From an uncultured Polaribacter sp. (GTDB taxonomy: Bacteria > Bacteroidota > Bacteroidia > Flavobacteriales > Flavobacteriaceae), in NCBI GenBank assembly GCA_947497755.1, contig CANMHT010000012.1, positions 1 through 64,000 on the forward strand: a stretch of 64,000 bases of DNA, read 5' to 3'. The position numbers and the translations under genes were made by a program. Under the pieces are notes generated by a model. That model was not told the origin of the DNA and searched no databases. It was given only the letters and a program-made list of their open reading frames with translations. Positions 56,712-64,000 of the stretch are shown one piece after another; the first letter of the stretch is position 1, and each line of letters opens with the position of its first letter.

Positions 56712-59700
56712 ATGAAAAAAACACTAATATTAATATTAATAATACTTCATGTTTTTAATTCATGTAAAAAAAATAAAAGGCTTGTTTTCTTAGGAAAAAA
56801 CGCATACAAACATCAAGTATGGAAAGAAATGCTTATAAAAGATAAAATTAAAGTTAATGATGTTATTGCTGCATTTAACGCCTATTATTCGACAAATAAA
56901 CTTGATCAAAAAACACTATATGAATTCAAAAAAATAAAAAAAATAATCACTAAAAATGTCGACCAATATGGGTATTATATTTCCGAGTATGATAACTACA
57001 GAAAACTAATCTCTTTTAGAGAGGCTAAACCTAATAACTTAAAAAACAAGGCTAAAATTAATATAAACATACCTGTAAATTTAAGTCGCGAAACTCCAAA
57101 TCCAAATAGCAAAGGACAATGGACAAATATAGGTCCATTTGGGAACCCTGAAGTTCAATGGTCTGCAACCGGAAACGGTGCTGTCCAATATATAGAAATG
57201 CATCCTACAGATCCTGCTACCATGTATGCATGTACCAGAAATGGGGGGTTATGGAAAACTGCAAACTATGGTAAAAACTGGACTCCAGAAACAGATTATT
57301 TTCCTACAAACAATACTTCATGTTTAGAAATCAGCCCTGCAAACCCTTCTATTTTTTATTTAGGAGCTGCTGAAGATAAAAAAATTTGGTATTCTTCTGA
57401 CGGAGGAAACTCATGGGAAGATAGAAGTTCTGGCATTGATGGAGAGATTTACGATATACATTCATTTCCCTCAGATGAAACGAAAGTAATTACTGCAACA
57501 ACAAGTGGAATTTACCTCTCTACAAATTCTGGATTGACCTGGGAACAAAAAATAAGTGGAACTTATACAGACATTAACCTAACTGATAATTGGGATTTAA
57601 TTATTGTTGCCAATGACGATGGAGGGACTCCTGTTTTTCACTTTTCAAAAGATCAAGGCGAAAGCTTTATAGAACAACAAATTACTACAACTATAAGCGA
57701 TATTCATCGCTTTTATATGGGATTACATAAACCTACACAAGGAAAACCAACAATTTATGCTTATGGAGTTAAAAGTGGTGCAGGTCAACCCACCCTATAT
57801 ACTGGTCTTTGGAAATCTAATTACACTTCAAACCCTGCTAATGGGGAAACCCATTTTAATTTTACGGAAGTAAAACACCCAACATATACATACCCCAATG
57901 GAACAATTCCTTTACAAATTGCAGACAATGCTGATGGTTATGCAGAATTATATGATTTCTACGGAAGCCTAAACCCAACTACATCTGCACAATGGATTAG
58001 TGATTTTTATATAAGCCCAAATAACCCTGATTGGCTATTGATGTTTACTGTAAAATTTTGGGGAAGTAAAAATGGTGGAGTACTATGGGGGTGGAGGCCT
58101 AGTTATGGAGGAAGTAATTGGGCTGACAACCGATACGTAACAACCAACATTTCAAAAGATACTATCTATTGGTGTAATGATGGAGGTATATGGGCAATAA
58201 AAGAAGATGATTTATTTCCTTCTGAAGCTACAGTTGCTGCATCTGGTTTATCTGAGCGAGCATATATGGACTCCAAGGTTATTCCTAAAAATGGGGATAT
58301 CTGTCTAACAGAGGGAAGTGAAATGGACGTTAGCCTTATGAATAAAGGAGTGTTTATAACAGGAGGACAAGATATTGGTCAGGTTTTTGTTAGAAACGGA
58401 AGAGATTCTCATGTTGCTTCTTCAGATGTATATAGAGGAAGAATAAAACCTAACAATGATACTAGGTTTATTACAGGTGGGCTTGGTGTTAAGGATAAAA
58501 ATGGTACAAGCTACCATTTATATGATCATATTGAAACTGATCATTTTAACCCTAATAGAATATTTGGATATCACAGAGAAGAAGTCCCTCCTAAATCTCA
58601 ACGTTATATATATCGTTTTCTACGATCTCCTGAAGGAGTTGATGCATGGGATGTTCATGGTTTTAAAGGAGAACATGTAGCAAACGAAGGGGGAAATGGT
58701 TGGACCTCTTCTCATGAGGGTTGGGATGACATAACTCCACCAGAAGTTACTATCCCTAAACCAGCAACCTTTGAGCAATCCAGAGCTAAACAATCACTAG
58801 GCTTTTATGGAGATGAGGTTGGACGTAAATTGTTTATGACGGAAAATCTAATTGCTTCAACACCAGTCTGGACAGAACTAACCAATGCTCCAAAAGCTTC
58901 CAGATACAGAGTCGCATCTCATCAATACAATGAAAATATTATTGTTTTAGCTACTAATATTGGAGTCTATATCTCAAAAGATAAAGGAAAAACCTGGATC
59001 AAAAGAGGAAATTTTCCAGAAACTAATCCCTCTAGGGTTCTTATAGATAAAAATACACTTGAAGGGATTTATGTAATGACAGCTACTACTGTCTACTATA
59101 TTGATGAACATTTAACCGAGTGGGTTGAATTTAATAAGGGATTACCTCTACAACAGCATAGAGATATGCGTATAGCCTATTATGCTGATGGCGATGCCAG
59201 ACTTTATGTAACAAAATATGGAAGAGGTGTCTGGTCTTCAAGTTTACAATCTGTTCTAAGAGAAAAAGAAGATAAACCTATTATAGATTTTGCAATACAT
59301 GGAAACAGTAAAAAGAGGATTATATCTGGAGAATCAATAACTTTAATTGACCTCTCTTCCAATGCAACTGATTTAGAATGGAAATTAGAAAATGGAACAG
59401 AAGTAATTACCGTAACCAATGAAACTTCTCCTTCTATAAAATTAAATACTCCAGGGTATTATAAAGTAACCCTAACAGCAACTAATTCCAACGCAAAAAG
59501 CAAATCTAATAGTACAGACTCTAAAAGTAAAGATCAATTTATTCTTGTAGACCCAATGCCAGATGAAGCAAACTGTAATGAAAGTTCTTTATTTGATCCG
59601 TCTCTGTTGATTCCTTGGTATTTTAGATTACATGTTATTGCATTAGGGGCTGATTCATATACTGCACACACTATTGGCGAGTCTTATAAAGAACTAGATA

Positions 59701-62700
59701 AAGTATTCGAGATAAACCTAGGAGAAGAAATTACACTTTCTATAAAAGACAACCATGAGACTTCATATGTTTTATATATCAAAACTTGGATAGACTTTAA
59801 TAATGACGGAGATTTTGATGATGCAGGAGAAGAAATTGGAGATTCTAATGGAAAAGTAAATTCTTTTACAGATAACTTTATGGTTCCCAATTCTGCTGTA
59901 ACGGATAAACTTTTACGAATGAGAGTTGTCACATTAAACTCCAGTTCACCGCCTAGTTCTTGTCAAACTACTGGATGGGTACGTCAGACGCTTGATTCTT
60001 ATGTTAAAGTGCTTCCTCCAAAAATTATTTTTTCTAGCTCACATACCATAAACTCAGAAAATAGTGTTGCTTTACAAGCAACATTTTCCGGAGCTCAAAA
60101 CATTAGTGGTTCAGGTTTTGTCTACTCAAAATTTAATGGTGATTTAACGGTAGATAATTCTTCAATAGCAATAAACCCCTCTACACTTACCAATAACGAT
60201 AATTATACTTTATCAGTTAATAACCTAGAGTACAACACATCTTACTATTACAGACCTTACATACGTGATGAGAATGGAATTCATTATGGGAATAAACAAA
60301 CTCTTGAATTAACTCCATATACAATTCCCACATCGGAAGGGTTAGTTGCTCAAAATTTTGGTGAGAATCAATGGAAATTGAAAGGTCTGATTTTTCCTGA
60401 AAATCAACAGTTAGAAGAAATCTCTTTACAATATGGTATCGATAATTTTAATAATGAGATTCCCTTTGACCCCCTATCATACCCTACAACATCTCAATTT
60501 GAAATTGAGTCAGGAGTTATTCAAACGGATGTTGATAAGGTGTATCAATTCAGAGTAAAAATCAAATCAAAAGGGAAAACATATTATAGCAATGTCGTCT
60601 TATTTGCAGGAGAACAAAAACATTGTATTCCAACAGCTAATGATGTATGGTATCGAAAAATAAGTAATGTTACCTTTAACGGAGAATCCAACAACTCAAA
60701 TGGAGGTACAGGTTATCAAGATTTTACAAACTTGGTATACGAAGTAGAAGCCGGAAAATCATATCCTATTTCTATTACCGATTCCAATTCTCCGGGTCAA
60801 GATCTTTTTTATAGTGTATATATAGATTTTAATGATGATGGGGATTTTGCTGATTACCACGAAGTATTAGTAAAAGCTGAACCCAAAACCGACACTTTTA
60901 CTGGCTCCATAACCATTCCTGTGAGTGACATTTCGTATAACACGGATTTAAGAATGCGTGTTGTAGGAAGTTCTTTTGACATTCAATCTCCGTGCGATAT
61001 AGGAACAGGAGAAGCAGAAGATTATACCATAAGAATTATATCGAAAAACATCCCAAGAGCTGAAGAACTCCCGGCATTAAATTTAGGAAATAATCAATGG
61101 ACATTAAGAGGCCAAATCTTTCCTAAAACAGTGAATATAGATGCATTGGAATTAGAGTATGGTAGTGGCAACTTTAATAATGTAGTAACATTTGATCCGT
61201 CATCCTACTCTTCTACTTCTGAGTATGAGATCAAAAAAACAATCAATGTAATTGCAGGGCAAAATTATCAGTACAGGGTTAAACTGGAAGCAGACGGGAT
61301 AAAATATTATAGCAATATTTCATCTTTCACTCCAGATCAAATAATTTGTACACCAACAGGAAACACCCTTTGGTATAGACAAATCACAAATGTTACTTTT
61401 AATGAAGAATCTAATTCCAGCAGTGGAGGTGATGTTTATCAGGATTTTACAAATGTAATCTATAAGGTAGAAGCAGGGGAATCATACCCTATTTCTGTTA
61501 CTGATTCACATTCTCCCGGAGAGAACCTGCATTACAAAGTTTATATAGATTTTAATAATGACGGAGATTTTACGGGTATAGGGGAACTTGCTACAGAAGG
61601 GATACCAATGACAGATACCTTTACAAGTACCATTGCTATTCCGTCAGAAGGTGTGGTATATAATACCCCCTTAAGAATGCGGGTTATGGGAGATACTTTT
61701 TCGATTAATAATTCTTGTACAGTTCATACCGGACAGGTAGAAGACTATACCATCAAAATTGTATCTGAGAATATTCCCAGAATCGAAGGACTATCTGCAT
61801 TAAATTTAGGAAACAATGAGTGGAAATTAAGAGGGAAAGTTTTTCCAAAAACAGTAGCCATAGACGTACTAGAATTGGAATATGGTAATGGTAATTTTGA
61901 CAATGTAATTGCATTTGACCCTACATTATATCCTTCAACTTCTGAATATGAAATCGAAGAAATGATCAATGTTGTAGGGGGACAAAATTACCAATATAGG
62001 ACTAAGTTGGTTGCAGATGGGATTGTCTACTATAGTGATGTTTTATTTTTTGACCCCGATCAAATAATTTGTACACCTAGTGGAAGCACTGTCTGGTACA
62101 GGCAAATATCAAATGTTACTTTTAACGAGGAATCAAACTCCAGCGGAGGTGGTGGCGTTTATCAAGATTTTACGAATACTATATTTAATGTCATTGCCGG
62201 AGAAACATATCCTGTTTCTATTACTGATTCAAATTCTCCTGGACAAGATCTAAGTTATAGGGTATACATAGACTTTAATAACGATGGAGTTTTTACAGAC
62301 GTCATAGAGTCAACCGCTCAAGGAACTCCTAATACAGATACTTTTACAAGCTCAATTTCAATTCCTTCAGAAGGTATTGTTTATAACACACCATTAAGAA
62401 TGAGGATTATGGCTGATTCTTACCCTATTAACAACTCATGTTCAATAGTAACAGGTCAAATTGAGGATTATTCATTAACTATTTCCCCTCCGAATACATG
62501 GACTGGTAGCTCAAATACTAACTGGAATGACTCTTCAAATTGGTCAGACAACTCTGTTCCAACAAATAAATCATCTATTATAATTCCCCCTGCACAAAAT
62601 TCTCCCATTACAACATCCTCAGTAGAAATAAAAAAGATAATCATCAAACCAGGAGCTTCATTAACTGTTAATGGCTCAATATTAAATAATGAATCTCTCA

Positions 62701-64000
62701 CTATCCTTTCTGATGAAAACTCAATAGGATCACTAATAGTTACCGGAAACATTTCAGGAAACATTACTTATAAACATTACATAAAGGATAGTTCTATTTG
62801 GCATTTAATTTCTCCCCCTATTTCTGGACAAAGTATTTCGAATTTTGTAAACGATCCTCAAAACAAAATCAATACTAGCACTACAACAGGGAATTATGCA
62901 GTAGCTTACTATAACAATAGTAAAGACCCAGGGCTAAGATGGACTTACCACAATTCATCACCTACATTCTCAAATCAAGAAACTTTAGGTGATTTCTTTC
63001 TTGGAAAAGGATACAGTATCAACCGAATATCTCCTGGAATGTGCACTTTTACAGGCCCAATGACTACTTCTGATGTGACTCTAAATCTAACAACTCTTAA
63101 TGGAGAACACAACTGGAATGCTATTGGCAACCCTTACACTTCATATTTACCTGCCAATGCTAGTGCTGAAAATGTTAATATTTTATCTGAAAATATTAAT
63201 TCTCTTGATCCTAATTTTGCAGCACTATATATCTGGAATGGAAACACATATGACATTGTTAATCATGTAAGCAATTCATATTTCATATCTCCTAATCAAT
63301 CCTTTTTAGTGAAATCTAAAAGCAAAAATGAAACTTTTACTTTTTCAAAATCATTACAAAGCCATCTAAAAACTACCAACAACTTACCTAAAGCTTTAAA
63401 TCAAGTAAAAAAAATAATTCTGACCCTATCTAGCTCTAACAAAAACTACAAAAAAAAGACAACAGAAATTAGGTATTTAAAAAATACCACTACTGGACTT
63501 GATGTTGGTTATGATGCTGGTACTTACAGAAATGGTATACCCAATTTTTCAATCGACACACACCTAGTTACTCAAAGTCAAGGCCTTGACTTTACACTAC
63601 AATGTTTACCTGATTATGAATACGAAAACCTGATTGTCCCACTTTCTATTAGAGCTCCTAAAGGTTTACCAATAAAAATTGATGCTACCTCATTTAATCT
63701 ACCTGAAAATATAGATATATATATAGAAGATAAAGAATTAAAAACCTTGAACAAAATAAATAAAACCTCATATCAAATTACTCTTAAAAAGGAATTAAAA
63801 GGAATTGGTCGCTTTTATTTACATACTAAAAGGTCAAATGTTTTAAATAATGAAGAAGTAAACTCATCAACTAATAAAATTAAAATCTTCAAATCAAGTA
63901 AAAATGTTTTACGAGTCATGGGGCTAAAACAATATGGAAAAGTTAAAGTAACTCTCCTCAATTTATTAGGAGTTGAAGTAATTGAAAACTCATTTATAGG
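56712..64000 (+). CDS. Giant T9SS surface protein: sortilin-like propeller, PKD, GEVED repeats (cut by window edge)
   Basis: The frame is open from the ATG at 56712 to the end of the window (2429 codons and 2 bases). The signal MKKTLILILIILHVFNSC is lipoprotein-like. Residues ~130-830 hold BNR/VPS10-type propeller repeats (YSSDGGNSWEDRSSG; GIYLSTNSGLTWEQK; ISKDKGKTWIKRGNFPE). A PKD-like domain follows (LIDLSSNATDLEWKLENGTE), then four GEVED-type modules (YIDFNDDGDFADYHEVLVKA; GEAEDYTIRI), the last three in ~720-bp units with FN3-like linkers. The end begins a type A sorting domain (NVLRVMGLKQYGKVKVTLLN). It is exported and anchored by T9SS. The likely role is adhesion or glycan binding; no catalytic motif is visible. 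Confidence 0.88.
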   Translation, partial: MKKTLILILIILHVFNSCKKNKRLVFLGKNAYKHQVWKEMLIKDKIKVNDVIAAFNAYYSTNKLDQKTLYEFKKIKKIITKNVDQYGYYISEYDNYRKLISFREAKPNNLKNKAKININIPVNLSRETPNPNSKGQWTNIGPFGNPEVQWSATGNGAVQYIEMHPTDPATMYACTRNGGLWKTANYGKNWTPETDYFPTNNTSCLEISPANPSIFYLGAAEDKKIWYSSDGGNSWEDRSSGIDGEIYDIHSFPSDETKVITATTSGIYLSTNSGLTWEQKISGTYTDINLTDNWDLIIVANDDGGTPVFHFSKDQGESFIEQQITTTISDIHRFYMGLHKPTQGKPTIYAYGVKSGAGQPTLYTGLWKSNYTSNPANGETHFNFTEVKHPTYTYPNGTIPLQIADNADGYAELYDFYGSLNPTTSAQWISDFYISPNNPDWLLMFTVKFWGSKNGGVLWGWRPSYGGSNWADNRYVTTNISKDTIYWCNDGGIWAIKEDDLFPSEATVAASGLSERAYMDSKVIPKNGDICLTEGSEMDVSLMNKGVFITGGQDIGQVFVRNGRDSHVASSDVYRGRIKPNNDTRFITGGLGVKDKNGTSYHLYDHIETDHFNPNRIFGYHREEVPPKSQRYIYRFLRSPEGVDAWDVHGFKGEHVANEGGNGWTSSHEGWDDITPPEVTIPKPATFEQSRAKQSLGFYGDEVGRKLFMTENLIASTPVWTELTNAPKASRYRVASHQYNENIIVLATNIGVYISKDKGKTWIKRGNFPETNPSRVLIDKNTLEGIYVMTATTVYYIDEHLTEWVEFNKGLPLQQHRDMRIAYYADGDARLYVTKYGRGVWSSSLQSVLREKEDKPIIDFAIHGNSKKRIISGESITLIDLSSNATDLEWKLENGTEVITVTNETSPSIKLNTPGYYKVTLTATNSNAKSKSNSTDSKSKDQFILVDPMPDEANCNESSLFDPSLLIPWYFRLHVIALGADSYTAHTIGESYKELDKVFEINLGEEITLSIKDNHETSYVLYIKTWIDFNNDGDFDDAGEEIGDSNGKVNSFTDNFMVPNSAVTDKLLRMRVVTLNSSSPPSSCQTTGWVRQTLDSYVKVLPPKIIFSSSHTINSENSVALQATFSGAQNISGSGFVYSKFNGDLTVDNSSIAINPSTLTNNDNYTLSVNNLEYNTSYYYRPYIRDENGIHYGNKQTLELTPYTIPTSEGLVAQNFGENQWKLKGLIFPENQQLEEISLQYGIDNFNNEIPFDPLSYPTTSQFEIESGVIQTDVDKVYQFRVKIKSKGKTYYSNVVLFAGEQKHCIPTANDVWYRKISNVTFNGESNNSNGGTGYQDFTNLVYEVEAGKSYPISITDSNSPGQDLFYSVYIDFNDDGDFADYHEVLVKAEPKTDTFTGSITIPVSDISYNTDLRMRVVGSSFDIQSPCDIGTGEAEDYTIRIISKNIPRAEELPALNLGNNQWTLRGQIFPKTVNIDALELEYGSGNFNNVVTFDPSSYSSTSEYEIKKTINVIAGQNYQYRVKLEADGIKYYSNISSFTPDQIICTPTGNTLWYRQITNVTFNEESNSSSGGDVYQDFTNVIYKVEAGESYPISVTDSHSPGENLHYKVYIDFNNDGDFTGIGELATEGIPMTDTFTSTIAIPSEGVVYNTPLRMRVMGDTFSINNSCTVHTGQVEDYTIKIVSENIPRIEGLSALNLGNNEWKLRGKVFPKTVAIDVLELEYGNGNFDNVIAFDPTLYPSTSEYEIEEMINVVGGQNYQYRTKLVADGIVYYSDVLFFDPDQIICTPSGSTVWYRQISNVTFNEESNSSGGGGVYQDFTNTIFNVIAGETYPVSITDSNSPGQDLSYRVYIDFNNDGVFTDVIESTAQGTPNTDTFTSSISIPSEGIVYNTPLRMRIMADSYPINNSCSIVTGQIEDYSLTISPPNTWTGSSNTNWNDSSNWSDNSVPTNKSSIIIPPAQNSPITTSSVEIKKIIIKPGASLTVNGSILNNESLTILSDENSIGSLIVTGNISGNITYKHYIKDSSIWHLISPPISGQSISNFVNDPQNKINTSTTTGNYAVAYYNNSKDPGLRWTYHNSSPTFSNQETLGDFFLGKGYSINRISPGMCTFTGPMTTSDVTLNLTTLNGEHNWNAIGNPYTSYLPANASAENVNILSENINSLDPNFAALYIWNGNTYDIVNHVSNSYFISPNQSFLVKSKSKNETFTFSKSLQSHLKTTNNLPKALNQVKKIILTLSSSNKNYKKKTTEIRYLKNTTTGLDVGYDAGTYRNGIPNFSIDTHLVTQSQGLDFTLQCLPDYEYENLIVPLSIRAPKGLPIKIDATSFNLPENIDIYIEDKELKTLNKINKTSYQITLKKELKGIGRFYLHTKRSNVLNNEEVNSSTNKIKIFKSSKNVLRVMGLKQYGKVKVTLLNLLGVEVIENSFI

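Noticed and set aside
58456-62764. Short frames on both strands within the giant GEVED gene
   Set aside because: The plus-strand frame from 56712 is open throughout with clear domains; the others are shadows.

Overview
The window looks like a chromosomal stretch of a marine-type member of the Bacteroidota, most likely family Flavobacteriaceae. The evidence is very low GC, type IX secretion (T9SS) type A C-terminal domains, thrombospondin type 3 (TSP3) and GEVED surface proteins, a HYC_CC_PP-type small protein, a LytTR regulator, and a TAnnTTTG-type promoter. No rRNA or intact tRNA is present. Much of the window is accessory DNA.

Layout. 1-2.3 kb: the start of a collagen-like secreted protein, a decayed IS30 transposase and a membrane-bound LytTR regulator. 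3.2-11.9 kb: a copper/silver-type efflux island on the minus strand (HYC_CC_PP protein, CusA-like RND pump, TolC-like channel, HMA membrane protein, CusB-like adaptor, HMA lipoprotein). It is bracketed by two copies of a 'tRNA-Met 3' half plus terminator' sequence, and a third, weaker copy lies between them. 12-18.7 kb: a tyrosine integrase directly beside the second att-like copy, a Fic protein with an operator-like promoter, a RadC-like JAB protein and a large serine recombinase. 19-24.6 kb: a GxDLY/SGNH hydrolase, zinc-ribbon proteins, and a lipoprotein followed by a Cys-rich secreted protein with ADAMTS-like thrombospondin type 1 repeats. 25-29 kb: a three-gene module (PHP-ATPase, small acidic protein, PD-(D/E)xK-like nuclease) with cassette-like flanks. 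This is the best candidate here for a little-described system, probably defence. 29.5-35.5 kb: a minus-strand mobilization operon (membrane/coiled-coil protein, secreted vWA-like protein, HTH, MobC-like, relaxase, a frameshifted VirD4/TraG coupling protein, a small membrane protein).

36-44 kb: a TPR protein, a YeeE/YedE pair for sulfur transport, a doubly frameshifted small membrane protein, a lipocalin-like lipoprotein, and an IbrA/IbrB-like pair (PP-loop DUF3440 and ParB-like). 44.6-56.3 kb: two T9SS TSP3 proteins sharing a 1.63 kb block that is almost identical, with a coiled-coil lipoprotein between them whose 5' end was copied along with the block, then a 7TM-AraC regulator. 56.7-64 kb: a giant propeller/PKD/GEVED T9SS protein that runs off the window.

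How it fits together. The efflux genes form one transcription unit for exporting Cu(I)/Ag(I) from the periplasm. The att-like repeats suggest that islands were inserted in tandem at one tRNA-Met gene; if so, the intact tRNA should lie to the right of this window. The mobilization genes suggest that part of the 12-35 kb stretch is or was a mobilizable element. Names rest on motifs and family recall from sequence; no database search was possible.
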